Numbered from the stretch's first letter, positions 44,279 through 56,059 are shown. The stretch: 64,000 nucleotides of DNA from Niebla homalea (GCA_019925105.1 JAHGAU010000001.1:186001-250000); one strand, 5' to 3'. Notes: a model not told the origin generated them from the sequence alone. A program made the numbers and translations.

Positions 44279-45475
44279 ATGAAGCCACCATTCCCCTCAG
44301 CCACCGCGCAATGGCACAACGACTCGTATGATGCGATCTCTCCTACACGCCCAGAATTAAGGGCCACTGATAAAACGATCATTCTCACTGGTGCGGTGAG
44401 TCCACTAGCATCCCCTCGAGAGCGGATACCCCTGGAGCAATGCCCAGTGAGGAACAGTCTTTTAATGATTCTGAATATCAGGGCGGCGGCATAGGGCGCG
44501 AAACAGCAATCGCCTTTGCCCAGGCGGGTGCAGCACGCTTATGCCTGCTGGGTCGAAATAAGATGACGCTGGAAGAAACGAAGGCTCGAATGCCGGCCTC
44601 AAGCTCTACAACTTGTTCGATATTTCAAGTCGACGTCAGGGACGAAAAGACACTAGAAACCATTGCAAAAGTTATTGGGCAGTGGGATGTCTTGGTCCTT
44701 CTCGCTGGGTACGTCAGCAGTCCGGGCTCGCTTTCAGCAACCGGCGGAGACGAATGGTGGCAAAGTTATGAGGTTCGTTCCAGCTCCCTCGGGAGACAGG
44801 ATAACTTCTCGAAACATCCTTTGTCCACAGAGGTGTCGTTGGATCAGGCGAACAGCTGGAAATACATTGACCTCGCGATGACAGTACTGATATTCTTTAT
44901 TTGTTGATAGGTAAATGTCAAAGGGACCATGAATACAACCAAAGCCTTCCTTCCTACAGCAAATCCAGCCCACTCATCGATTGTAGGTGTCGTCACTGGC
45001 GCGACATGCTTGCCAGCAGCGATGCTTCCCGGGCTTTCGGCCTACATCGGTTCAAAACTAGCGCAAATAAGACTCTTGGAGTTCTTGGCTGCTGAACACC
45101 CTGATGTGTTTGTAGCAAGTCTTCACCCGGGCATGGTTGACACCGCTATGTTCCAGAAAAGTGGGGCAAAGGTGGAGGAAATGCCAATGGATAACGGTAC
45201 GCTTCTAAATAAATGCGTCTATCTGCAACGTTGTGCTCCACATCAGGAACATTGTACCACTGGTCACCGAACGCTTACTGACACTGTCTCGCTCAGCTCA
45301 ACTCCCAGCACATTTCCTCATTTGGCTGACGAGCCCGGAAGCCCATTTCCTCAGGGGCCGATTGGTGTGGTCTAATTGGGATGTTGATGAGCTGAAAGCA
45401 CAGGCGAAAGTGATAGAAGAGACACAAGCGATGACCTCAGGAATACACGGATGGCCATTCCCTTTCACTGGCTAA
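44279..45475 (+). CDS. short-chain dehydrogenase/reductase
   Basis: NAD(P)-dependent oxidoreductase with a classical SDR fold. Exons 44279-44395, 44482-44772, 44911-45196 and 45297-45475 close in frame to 290 aa. The cofactor loop forms across intron 1: IILTGA joined to GGGIGRETAIAFAQAGA, i.e. TGxGxGIG. Next come LCLLGRN, DVRD and LVLLAGY (NAG-like motif as LAG). The catalytic Ser is in VGVVTGATCLP or shortly after, and the YxxxK is seen as SAYIGSKLA. LHPGMVDTAMF follows, as usual. The C-terminus (FLIWLTSPEAHFLRGRLVW, GWPFPF) is the form common in fungal cluster SDRs. It probably interconverts an alcohol and a ketone of the product. Confidence 0.92.
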
Positions 45476-45655
45476 AGCGACCGGAAGAAATTGCTGTGTG
45501 ACGTTCTTCATACCTACCTCTCAATTCCGGTTGGATTATAAAATTCTTGAACGAGGCGGAGAATATGACGAACGAGCTTGAGCAACTTCGATTGGGTCTG
45601 AACAAGCGTTGCTGTGGGTTCTGTTCAGACCTTGAGCCATCAATGGCGTTACAAA

Positions 45656-46738
45656 CTATTTGGCTAATTGGATGCTTGCGACATGTGGGTGAAGGCCATC
45701 TTCGCCGTTACAGAACCCCTGCTTGAATGTATTAATTCGAGCTACTCCCGCTGGCGCTCCGTTGTAGGTCGAATACAGAACACAGGAGTCACGTGCAGTC
45801 CGGCCAAATGCGTTTGAATTGGCGCCGTAAAGTGGAGCGAGGAGCCTGGTTTGGTTGAACTCAGGCGTTGTATCAAAGGGGCGATAGATGACACCCAATA
45901 AGGGCTCAGAGATGAACTGATTGGTATTGTTGTCAAAGCCCAAGTCGTCCAAGTACGTTCCGTAATTGGCCACAATGGTCGGTCTATCGAGCGCTTCCCC
46001 AGAGGTGGTGTCAATTGGCACTTTACAGTAGACGCCTTTGGCGGTATTGGTGAAGTACAGCTCACCACCGTGAAACTTGATGCCATTGATGCCGACATGT
46101 GCAAGTGAGGCGGCGCGATCAGTACTGGTGCCGTTCAGAAGCGCATCCTGCAGGATGGCCCTATAAGTTCCATGTGCAACATCGACGAGGTAGAGAATGC
46201 CGGTCTGTGCGTCTCCAGTCATGCACAGGCCAGCCGTACTGTTGATGACCGCGAAGCCGTCCAGCAATTGAGCTTCTGGAATGTCGACAATCCTGCTGAC
46301 TTTCACGTCTGTCAATTTTGGCCAGAGGTTTCTGTTGGTGCGAAGATCGACTTGGAAAACGCTTGCTGTACCTTCAAAGCCATAATAATCCGGAGCGCCG
46401 GTAAAATTGCTTGCGATCACGTAGAAGTTGTCGGGCTGCAGCTCGACAATCCCAAAGAGGTTTTTGTAGCCGGGGAAATTGTGCACGATTTCCCCACTTT
46501 GGTTGGCAAAGGGATTCAGCTGGTACAGAAAAGGCACGGTATTCACAGTGACCAGCAACTGTCCATTGCGTCTAGGGCGAATGTTTTCAGGCTGATATCC
46601 CTCGGGGAATGTATAAAATGTGATTGGCTTCAATGGATCTGCGCCCTGCATTGTAGCAGACACTGGATATGCGGTCACAGCCATCCAAACGCAAACTAAG
46701 GCTGAAAGGTAGCAAAAGCTACGCAGGTGATTCTGCAT
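45656..46738 (-). CDS. secreted SMP-30/gluconolactonase-like beta-propeller protein
   Basis: Single exon of 360 aa from the ATG at 46738, chosen because it starts a signal peptide (MQNHLRSFCYLSALVCVWMA followed by VTAYPVSA); in-frame sequence upstream is not signal-like. Repeated blade-like segments occur: GQLLVTVNTVPFLYQLNP, FGIVELQPDNFYVIASNF, GASVFQVDL-like TASVFQVDL, GILYLVDVAHGTYR, HVGINGIKFHGGELYFTNT and RDSCVLYSTYNG. Several N-glycosylation sequons support secretion. This fungal six-bladed propeller group is common near secondary-metabolite genes, but its reaction is rarely known; hydrolase or lactonase is only a family guess. It converges on the SDR gene, 180 bp apart. Confidence 0.82.
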   Translation of the reverse strand: MQNHLRSFCYLSALVCVWMAVTAYPVSATMQGADPLKPITFYTFPEGYQPENIRPRRNGQLLVTVNTVPFLYQLNPFANQSGEIVHNFPGYKNLFGIVELQPDNFYVIASNFTGAPDYYGFEGTASVFQVDLRTNRNLWPKLTDVKVSRIVDIPEAQLLDGFAVINSTAGLCMTGDAQTGILYLVDVAHGTYRAILQDALLNGTSTDRAASLAHVGINGIKFHGGELYFTNTAKGVYCKVPIDTTSGEALDRPTIVANYGTYLDDLGFDNNTNQFISEPLLGVIYRPFDTTPEFNQTRLLAPLYGANSNAFGRTARDSCVLYSTYNGAPAGVARINTFKQGFCNGEDGLHPHVASIQLAK

Positions 46739-48419
46739 ACTGATAAATTGGAGAAATTGATATGTCAGAATTGGACAATCGGACAACCGGATTCCTTGGG
46801 AGGGGACTTGGGAGACTGCTGAAATTCCTTCCTGGATCAGCACGAGGACCCAACATTAATATATCAGTAGACTGGCGGTCCCAGGCTTGAGGGCCGCTAA
46901 TAGCAGTCGAGAGTCGCATTATTATCTTCAATGTCACCACACCGCGACCTGGCTCTTCCTTATTGGCGGAGCATGCGCATTAGCCCGTTTATAAGGATAC
47001 AATGCCGTCGTTACGAGGTGGGGGGGCGAGCGGAAGATTAGTGCCCTGATTCATGACTAGATGAATGGTCTAAGAGCAGAGACATTGTCGTTCATCGGCA
47101 AAACAACCGTCCATCGCTAGTAGCATTGGCGATCCTCCATCTAGAGAGTCACATCTGGTTCTTGGCGCACGAATTGCTCTGGTCTGGTCGGGCGGCCATG
47201 TGGCAAGGATCTGCGAGGTGCCGCTAGCGGGATATCGAAGCGAGAAATGGATTTCATGTATTTTCCAAAGCTTTCATTGTTCTGAATCGTTCTCTGCCCT
47301 TGACCTTACGACAGCGCGCGCAAGTCGTCATGACCATCGTTCCCGGCTGGCCCAGGCTGAAATTTGAGCATGTTCTTGCTGCAGACATTACTCTTCCAGC
47401 GCTTGAAGTGTGGCTAGGTAGTACATCTTGATGGTCTCACGCCAAGCCAGTTGAGCTTGGAAAAGTAGTTCTTGCTCTAGTTAGCCGCTCAGCGTGTCGT
47501 CATCTACTCAGTTTCTTCCTCCGAAGCCATACAATCACAGTGTGCTACTTTCCCTTCTGCACTTTCACCAACACATTCTTCGATAGACTTCCGTTACTGC
47601 CCTTCGATTGACGACAATGCAGTATTAAGTGGATGAACGAGAGGACAGTCTTGCTGCATCCAACCGTCCTGCGAATAAAGGCTTTTGTTCCATCTCATCT
47701 GATACCTCTGGACCAATCCATCAACGTACATGGATCCGCTCGTGCGATTTTGCGACCTTGTACTACTTGCTGTGAGAACACTTCACATGATCTTGTAGAA
47801 AACCCATCATAATCCCTGGGTGAAGAAGCTTCCATCCTTATCAGAGCTTGGTGATTGAGCGAAAATGGAAGGACGTCGAGATCGGGGCAAGTGTACGTCG
47901 TGCGCAGGGTGAGCCTTTGGCACCACTAACTAGATCCCCAGAGCTGTAGGCTTGATAAAACCGTCAATAGCTCTCGTCATCTGCTCGACCCCTCAGTATC
48001 CAAGGAGTAGTACAATGCTTGTTCAAAAATTGTCTAGCTCTTATCCTCCTCTCCATCTGGCTTGTACTCGAAGTTCTGCCCAGATGCTAGTGCGATCACT
48101 GAAGTTGAAAGTTGAGCCTGAAGAGACCGCTTAGCTTTTTGCACTGAGCGCAGTCGCAGCTTTGGCGCTTTCCCTCTTATTTTCAATCTTGCTACTACCT
48201 CCTTCATGTTACATGTAATGGAGTCTATCCAGGGTTGGAGTTCCTTATCAATCAAGGTTTCTGCTTCACGCTGTTGGAGTAGCCTCCTCTTGCTCGCTCA
48301 ACCAAATGCTTTAATCACGCTTCATAGAGTCTGGGAGAGAAGGTGCAACAATACCAGCAGCTGGACATCGTGGGTTGTCCTGTTTCAACTTCTTCTGGGC
48401 CTCAACCAAAGCCTTCAAT
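46739..48419. other. gene-poor stretch right of the biosynthetic block
   Basis: About 1.7 kb. The left part holds the propeller-gene promoter. A plus-strand start at 47864 encoding a short Cys-containing peptide was examined and rejected. A minus-strand stretch at about 48034-48300 encodes a basic, Lys/Arg/Gln-rich peptide (LQPWIDSITCNMKEVVARLK) of unknown origin, possibly part of the relic next to it. Confidence 0.35.
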
Positions 48420-48615
48420 TGGTATTCAGCCTTTTCGCGATGCTCTTCGAAACTGACCCGTTGCGCCAGGAATTCCCTGCTCATGCGGTGGGAACGGGCT
48501 ACCGTCATTTAAGGCCGCTCTTGGGTGTGCGTGCGAACGTACCGTTTCAGATGCTCTAACCTCTTGAATTATCTTTCATAAGTCAGGACTGGGCAGGAGT
48601 AATTCTTCTGGGGTG
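48420..48615 (-). pseudogene. relic of SteA/Ste12-type C2H2 zinc fingers
   Basis: Read on the minus strand from about 48609, the sequence gives KNYSCPVLTYER, a TAA stop, FKRLEHLKRYVRTHTQERP and a second TAA. Fungal SteA proteins have this finger with a second Cys and with LKRH. Here the second zinc Cys is missing and the first His is changed to Tyr. The following frame reads SREFLAQR, where the next SteA finger has SRSDNLAQHR. Two in-frame stops and lost zinc ligands show that this is a dead fragment. The rest of the parent gene was not found in the window. Confidence 0.72.
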
Positions 48616-48725
48616 AAGGGCCAAGTTGCATGGGGGTGGTGCTTCACGCCCGAGGGACAGCACCACGTCGTTCCATCCCGCGGCTCGTCATAGGACTGAC
48701 ATTGTTCGTCTGCATTGCCAAATCA

Positions 48726-51700
48726 TCATTCAGGTAGGCGTAGAGGCTGGAATTGCGGAGGTGGATGATCAATTGCTTGCTCCCGCGCAATACGTAGCCT
48801 CTTCTTGTTCTGCTGTTCTAGCAAATTCAATTGCGTTTGATAATCCAGCAAAGTATGTCTTGATCTTTCGCCAGCTGGCATCCTTGTCGGCCCTCGAAAA
48901 TCGTCTTTGGTTAGAGCCCCAGGATCACGATCACTAGGATCTTCCCGCTCTGAGCCAAATGCTGATGGCGTTGGCAAGGGTGCACCACTTTGGTTATAAG
49001 AATCATTTAGGATCTCTAAGCTCGATGGAATTTCAGACTGTTTGGTTCTGGGGTGGTCTTTCATGTGACTCTCCCACTTTCTTCGATTCTTGCAGATCCA
49101 CCCACATGATGGCTCAGTGCATTTGAATCGGGGAGTATGTCGATCTTCATGCTGCTGCCGAAGTTCGAGGGTATCGAATCCCTCAGATGCACGGAAACAA
49201 CCCTTGAAGCGGCACAAGAAACTTCCCGCAACGTTGCGTATCTGGAATTCCCTCAGACGGTGATTGTGGGTAGAATCCTGCTGTAGGAGGTCCTCCACAA
49301 TGTCTTGATATTTCCCTCGGAGTTTGGTGAACAAAGTCGGATCATTTTTCGTCGCTGGCCTTGCCGAACAGTTTTCTCCGGTTATGCTTCTGATGTCCGA
49401 ACTAGCCTGCGGATCAGCATCTGATTTCCCTACCATCGCTTCCCCTTTGGAGACCCCAGCGTAACGAAAGCTGCTCAGGACGTTCAACAAGGCTTGCGCA
49501 CGATATGATATACCAAACGTGTCCCAGGGCGAGGTCACCGCATTTTGATTGTCTGATACGGTGCTTCGGCCGACTTCATTTTCAGAATTGGATAGATCGA
49601 AGTGCCTTGCTGACAGTCGCTCTAGACTCGTCTGTAGGGCCGATGTGTCGTCCGAAAGCACCGCAGCTTTGCTCCATACCAGCGATCGAAGATGCTCAAG
49701 TAGGTGGTCGTTCGCATATATATGGAGATCGTGGAAGCCAGCCAAGACTTCGTCGTGTGTGATGAGCTTAGGGATCCGACTGTCAATCAGATCAAAAGCA
49801 GAATGGAGATAGAGCGAGCAAGAAAGAGACACAGCTTGATGGGCTGATTGGGGCAGCAGCTCAACATACGTCAGGCAAGTACTCAAGAACCTAGACAGAC
49901 ACTATTCAACATCATGCCTTGGGCCATTACAGATCCAGGACTGGATGACTTACTTTTCGGTTGTAAAGTGAAAGAGTCTTACTTTACCACTGGATCCGCC
50001 CTGACAGTCTATGAGGGGATTGCATAGACTTAGTACATCTCCGCGGGCTTTTGTGTCGGCGGTAATTCGATTTATGCGGCGATCTAGACTGATTCCAGCC
50101 TCCAATTCAGCTCTTCGAAGAGGACGCCTGGCCACCAGCAACCACTGGAAGATTCTCAAGGCTATGCGCTGCCCAGGTAGATCTCCGTTACCGCAGATAC
50201 GAAGGACAATCTTCTCGTAGCTTTCCCCGTCAGCCGCACGCTCTCCTGAGAGGGCTGCACCAGCTTACAGAGCGTTCAAACTCTCTGGGAGGATTTCTAT
50301 CGCATCTTGGATCTGCCATTCGAAATTCAAGTCCTCCAACATCCACACGACTAGCCGAACCCAAAGAAACATGCCTTTTTGATATAGTCAGCTAGGGTCA
50401 TCCATGGGTCGAGAGCTTCACCTTGAGCCTTTTCGAGTATCTTCGATTCTAGTGCATCAATGATAGATGTATTGAAACTCTTCCGAAGTTCGTTCATTCT
50501 GGGCGCTATAAAGGTCGCAATTGATGCATCGACATTTTCCGAGCAATCTTCCAAGCGGAACTGAGGCTTGTTTCCAAGCGTCTTAGTGATCGTGGGAGTG
50601 CACTGGCTGGATAATATCAATTTGCATGCTCCAATTGAGGATCCCTTCAACTTCAGCAGGTCCTTTATGACCTCCTCTTGGGCGTTCTTGGGCAGTTCAT
50701 CGAGCCCGTCCACAATTACGCGCACCGAAGGCAATGCTCCGATTAGCCTTTCGACTATTAAGGTCACATGCTTCTTCGCTGGTTTGAGACCGTTGTTCGC
50801 GAATGTATCCATTATGTATGGGGCAAGCTCTGGGTTTGCTGCAAGGAGCTGAGTTGCAAACTCTTTGAGAACGTCTGTCGCTGGGTACTGATTCGCTTGG
50901 TCATGACGGCAGAAATAGTATATGATCTTAGTACTGTCACTGCTTTGCAAATACTCGATTATTTTTGAGCAGATGACGCTCTTACCTAGGTGATGAGTCA
51001 GTTCCAGTCTATTAATCCACATTGCCCAGTCTACAGCAAGATCGAATGTTCGAATAGGATAGCATTACACAAATTGGACCGACGGCTTACCAGCTCCTGG
51101 CCTGCCATTCAGCCACAATAAGCTGTTAGAACCGCTCTGACCAAGCCATAAAAGTACCTTAGGGTCTTTAAGCGCCCAATGCTCTGAAGTGCAGGCATCA
51201 GAGGATCGATTCAATTCGTTTTCTTGTTCATCACGGGTGCCAATCCAGGCTACAGCTTCCCTGACTTGTGTTGCTAGGCGGGCTTTCTCCCACTTGTCAA
51301 GATCTTCGGCGCGCTCAGTGCGCCATTGCCTGATATTCCTCATTTGCTCAACCCTCGATTCTTTGGCTTGGGTAATGTCGATTGCAGCAGCCTCCCAGTC
51401 AATCAAATCTCGGTGCCTTCTGAGACTCTCGAGGATGAATTCGAACCTTGATCCAAATGACCGCCAAAACGATGCAAACACGATTTCCCAAGCTGCCATG
51501 TTATCAGTACGCCAAACTGGATTAGAGGAAGAGCTTGAGCAGGGCTGACACTCACAGCGGCGTCTGAAGAACTTGTACGCTCGACGATGAAATTCAAGGA
51601 TGTCGGAATAAAAGAGCCCCAGGACTTGTTGGAAATCGGCTTCCTCCGCAAAGGCTGCTGCTAACTTGTCAAATCGAGGCATCGTCTCGCCGATCATTGC

Positions 51701-52149
51701 GTAGGCATCTATGAGACTCTCGAGAGCTGAGATATGACCTTGCGCTATCTGTGATGTGCTTGGTGATCAGATTTTCGCTACCAAACAGATAATTTGTGAA
51801 AGGAGGTGGGAGTACGCGATCTGGATAAGGAATACAAAGTGTTGTAATATACCTGTAGAAAAAGTTTGATCGGAGCCCAGATGAAGGGAAGATAGGGAGT
51901 GCCTTGGCAAAGTACTTCTACCACGCCAGAGTATTGCTCGATGCCTGTCAGGAATGGACGTATCCGAACGAAACCGCGTAGTGTCCTTCTTTGTTGAAGT
52001 TGATGCTCAATCTCCCGAGCCGTTTCCCAAACATCTTTCATGGTTGTTGAGGAGAAATGACGTGAATCGTCAGGGCTCACTTGATCTCTCAAACGTGTGA
52101 AAGCGATATCGAACGAGGCTGGGGGGCTGAGAGGCTGTAGTGAAGCCAT
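48726..52149 (-). CDS. NACHT STAND protein with C-terminal C2H2 zinc fingers
   Basis: Fungal NLR-like signalling ATPase. Seven exons (52149-51853, 51748-51556, 51492-51091, 50985-50422, 50374-50269, 50220-49954, 49890-48726) close in frame to 997 aa. The N-terminal helical domain (VRIRPFLTGIEQYSGVVEVL, LPFIWAPIKLFLQ) is of the DUF7708 type found before NACHT modules. Walker A is WLNGRPGAGKS, formed across an intron near residue 297. Walker B is VRVIVDGLDELP. Downstream reads MFLWVRLVVWMLEDL and FQWLLVARRPLRRAELEA, the winged-helix segment usual in these proteins. Residues ~835-890 have two C2H2 fingers (CRFKGC...HEDRH and CTEPSCGWICK...HMKDH). Near the end YQTQLNLLEQQNKKRLRIAR matches a motif recurrent at fungal C-termini. 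No inactivating change seen. Confidence 0.88.
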
Positions 52150-52750
52150 AGTGGGTGCCGTGCGCTGCGCAGGTGATTTTGTCTTGTCGCTCAGATCGAC
52201 ACGGTCTTGTCAGTGGTGCTATGATAGCAAGATGCTTCTTCATTTGGTGGAGCACAGAGCGCCCAAACCCGGCCTAGCAAGAGCGCAGAATTGACTCGGT
52301 ATAAAGGTATTCTGTTACGTCTGTCATTGTGAACACGGTCGTTTACCAAGACGACTATTTGTGAGAAAATGTAAAAGCGAAATGGCATGTCGAAGTTGAG
52401 TAGGGTAGGGTAAACGCTGTTGGCTGCGATAAGACCTGCGTCACTAGCGCGCCCTGTTATTGAGGCAGACCGAGAGAAAGGCGTCTGAGCCCCAGCCACT
52501 ACAATAAAGTCTCAAGCAAGCATTGGCCGCTCCGATCTCCTCTGCATTTTGTGTGTCATGAGCAGGGATTTGAGTGGCGGCGCTGATGGTGGCTGCTCCC
52601 AAGGCAGACTTGTCACACAACTGCACAGCCCTCGTTCGTACTGCAACCTCGCCACCCTTTTTGGCGGACATACCTTGAAGCTCAAATGACAGTAAGTTTT
52701 ATTCGCATATTTGCCAACATTGTAAATTCTGTCCGGAAGAGCAGCTGATA
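52150..52750. promoter_or_regulatory. divergent upstream region of NACHT and SNF2 genes
   Basis: About 600 bp between two divergently transcribed genes; both promoters should lie here. No motif recognised. Confidence 0.4.
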
Positions 52751-55700
52751 ATGAGCGTTGACAATCCAAGAGCGCCAAAGCGCATTTGCCTTGGTCACAG
52801 GACCTCCCGGGCAGCCGAACTCTTGGTCGGCGACAACAGGTACCCCCAATTTCCACCAACTGCGTTAAGGGATCATTGACCAACAACGTTTTCAGACCGA
52901 TAGACTCCTCACACAATGCTACGGATCCCTCCGAAGAATTGGTGTGTTTTGGCATGGTACGTCTAGAGCTTAGGCTCCTTGTTTCGTGGTTCAAACTAGT
53001 AGAGCGGGCTTATGAAGACTCTGATAGCTTGAGAACAATGCTCTGACACTTTCCCCGAACGGACCTCGAGACCCAGCCTGTGGTGTACTCCCATTATCAC
53101 TGAATGATTCTTCAGACACTGTCACTGCCCATGACTATCCGAACGTAATCGTTGGAAGGCTCGATTCCCGCTGTTCGAAGCTCTTTCGAGTCTTAAAAGA
53201 ATCTGGTGTAATTCTGCAGGCTTTCATGAAAAACAACGGCAATCTTTCGGTCAATCTCTATGGTCACATGCGCATCTTCGACCAAGTAGGGCACTTCCTC
53301 TTCAGATGCTCAGAGTATCTTCAGGCTCCGACGAATTGCGATCGCAATGTCTTCTACCGAAATCCGCAAAGCCTTGCAGGTGTCGATCAGGATCCACCCA
53401 AGACACTCGAGCTCTATTGCAAAGACATTTCATCCCAGATTGAAATAATATCACCAAATGCCGACCCTTCTGCAGCGTTGGAGACCCGGGATGACTTGAC
53501 AGAATCAGAAGCACCGGCCATCCTTCGGACTGTTCTGTACAGGCACGTTTCTTCCGCTTCAGATTTGGGATGGAGGCTTGCCCCTAAGCTTTTGCTAATT
53601 GCAAATCCCGACAGACACCAGAAACAGGCCCTGTCGTTTATGCAGACCCGAGAACAAGACCGGCCTAGATTCGATGTACCTGGCGCTTGGAGATCCATTC
53701 TGAACGACTCGGACGGGACGATAATGTATTAATACCATGAATTCATGTTTATCACTTGCTGATTCAAGTTTCAAGGTATTCAAACGCATCGTCAGGAGAG
53801 AGGCGCAAGTACAATCCGGACGCCACCCCAGGAGGCATTCTTGCAGACTCCATGGGCTTAGGCAAAACTCTCAGCATGCTTGCTCTGATAGCTGGGGACT
53901 GGTCAAACCCCACGCAAACATGCCCAAAAAGCAGGAAGACACTTCTCATTGTACCATCGTCATTAGTCTGTATGTGGGAAGATGAGCTGAGAACGCACCT
54001 CCGTCCGGATACTCTCCGTTGGGTTCTATATCGCGGTCCTAACCGACTTCAAAGCTTCGAGAACATGCTCAGGTGCGATGTCATAATCACAACCTACAAC
54101 GTCCTTGCAACGGAATGGAGGAACCTCAAACGCAGCTCAAAGCCACTATTTTCTTTCCAGTGGCATCGTATAGTCCTCGACGAAGGTAAATTGTGGCGAT
54201 CTAAGTGTAACAAAACGCTAATGCTGAGTTCATATAGGCCATGAAATTAGGGTTGGGAAAACGCTCCGTGCGCAGGCGGTATGCGCTCTTACTGGAAACC
54301 ACCGCTGGATCTTGACCGGAACGCCTATCCAGAACCGCTGGGAAGATCTTGCCAGCTTACTCACATTCCTCAGAGCCTATCCTGATGATGACATCAGACA
54401 GCTCACAATGCTCCTGAAACGGAACAAGACTAGCTCGCACATCAGTCAAATGGTGGCGTCCATTTGTTTACGTCGGTCTAAAAAGGCCATTGAGCTACCC
54501 ACAAGGACCGACAAGGTTCACAAGGTTGAATTCAATCTCGACGATCGCGCCAGCTACAATCGCGCGAGAGACAAGGTTATACACCATCTTCAGTGGGGGA
54601 TGGAGTCTGCGGAGCTGAATGCACACCCAAACATCCTCGCCAAGATGAACGCACTGCGACAAATGTGTAACCTTGGAGCCCATTATCGACCCGCAACCGC
54701 TTTCAATGAGACACAGGAGGCCCAGAACAGTAGGTTTCAACAATTGTTTGACGGTCTGATATCTACTGGAGTTGCTGTCTGCTCAAAGTGTGGTGAAGAC
54801 CTATTAGACTCGGATTATAGTGGGCGTGCAGCAGATGTGGCTGCCTCATCAGCACGACCTCATCTTACCCTTTGCGGGATTCTGACCTGTGCCACATGTT
54901 CTGCGTTGGCAAAAGATACAGTAACACTTGAAACGACTGGTTGCGTGCACGGCATTGCTTGTCCAAGTGGGCCAGTGAATGTACCAAACGAGGCTGACAC
55001 GTTGTCAACATTATGCAGCAACGAGCTTCCTGCAAAAATGAGGTAAGCAAATCTCAAACCCGGTTCTCCCAATTACATCAATGTCTTCGAAGTTTTCATG
55101 TCGTATGAGGCACTGCCCACTTTCCAATTCTCTCTGGGGCAGTTTACCTTGGAATTTCCTCTTCGATTAATGAAGATTTCGGAGCTTTTCACTTGATGAA
55201 GTAATACTCACTCGTTTTTGTCTAGAGCCCTGAAGAACGACATCTCTGCATTGCCACCCTCAGACAAAAGGTAAGTCGTTCACTTCGAGTATGTCAGAGT
55301 CGATTTGATGCTCGAAATAGTGTCATATTCCTCTTGGACGTCGACTTTGGATCTCGTAGGGATTTCATTAGAGGATCTGGGATACCAATACGTACGAATT
55401 GACGGTAGAGTGCCCGGGAACAAGCGCCAGGAAGTTATTGCTTCTTTTAGCAAGGATGCCCAAATTCGCGCCCTCCTCATATCACTCAAATGCGGCTCAA
55501 ATGGGTGAGCACGGCCAGTTCTTGACAGAGGATTCCACCCTTCAGATCGATACCGGCTAACGTGCGTAGGTTGACTTTAACAATGGCCAACCATGTGTTC
55601 CTCATGGAGCCTCAATGGTGAGTTTGTTCTAGAATCACCGTTCCCGTACTTACCCCAACGATTCGATGGGTTTGTCAGCATAGGCAGCTGAGGAAGGTTG

Positions 55701-56059
55701 CTCCGATATTTGACGCAAGCGCCGTTGAGTTTCTTGCAGACCTGACGCTGACATGCTCACAAGGAACCCTATGGTCGAGGACCAGGCACTTGATCGCGTA
55801 TATAGAATTGGACAAAAAAAGGAGGTCACTACAACTCGCTATATCGTGAAGGACACACTCGAAGAGGTATGCCGTGGCAAGGTCTTCAACTACCTTTGTA
55901 GCATACCCTTGGACTTATCGAAAGGCTGACAGTCATATACTCCAGAACGTGCGCAATCAACAGACTGAAAAACGAAATCTGGCTGAACAAGCTTTCAACA
56001 TGACGCGGAAGCATGACGATTGGATCCAGGTTGGATACCGCATCCGTCCTCTCATCTAG
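52751..56059 (+). CDS. SNF2/Rad5-type helicase-like ATPase, probably frameshifted
   Basis: Chromatin-remodelling or DNA-repair ATPase of the Rad5/Rad16/HLTF group. Exons: 52751-52839, 52896-~52960, ~53077-53725, 53776-54185, 54238-55042, 55226-55270, 55321-55504, 55570-55617, 55764-55866, 55946-56059. The start MSVDNPRAPKRICLG leads to ELVCFGM. Helicase motifs: GGILADSMGLGKTL (I), LLIVPSSLVCMWEDEL (Ia), IVLDEGHEIR (II, across an intron), WILTGTPIQNR (III), YVRIDGRVPGNKRQE, EPQWNPMVEDQALDRVYRIG (VI). A RING-like Cys-rich segment (CSKCGEDLLD, CGILTCATC) sits between the lobes and lacks some ligands. At 55321-55337 the frame giving DKSVIF does not continue into SWTSTLDLVG: there is one base too many or two too few, and no alternative splice fixes it. 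The boundary of exons 2 and 3 is uncertain. Confidence 0.75.

Noticed and set aside
47864..47910. Plus-strand start encoding MEGRRDRGKCTSCA, looking like the first exon of a Zn2Cys6 regulator for the cluster
   Set aside because: No downstream exon with the remaining Cys pattern or a regulator domain could be found in any frame.
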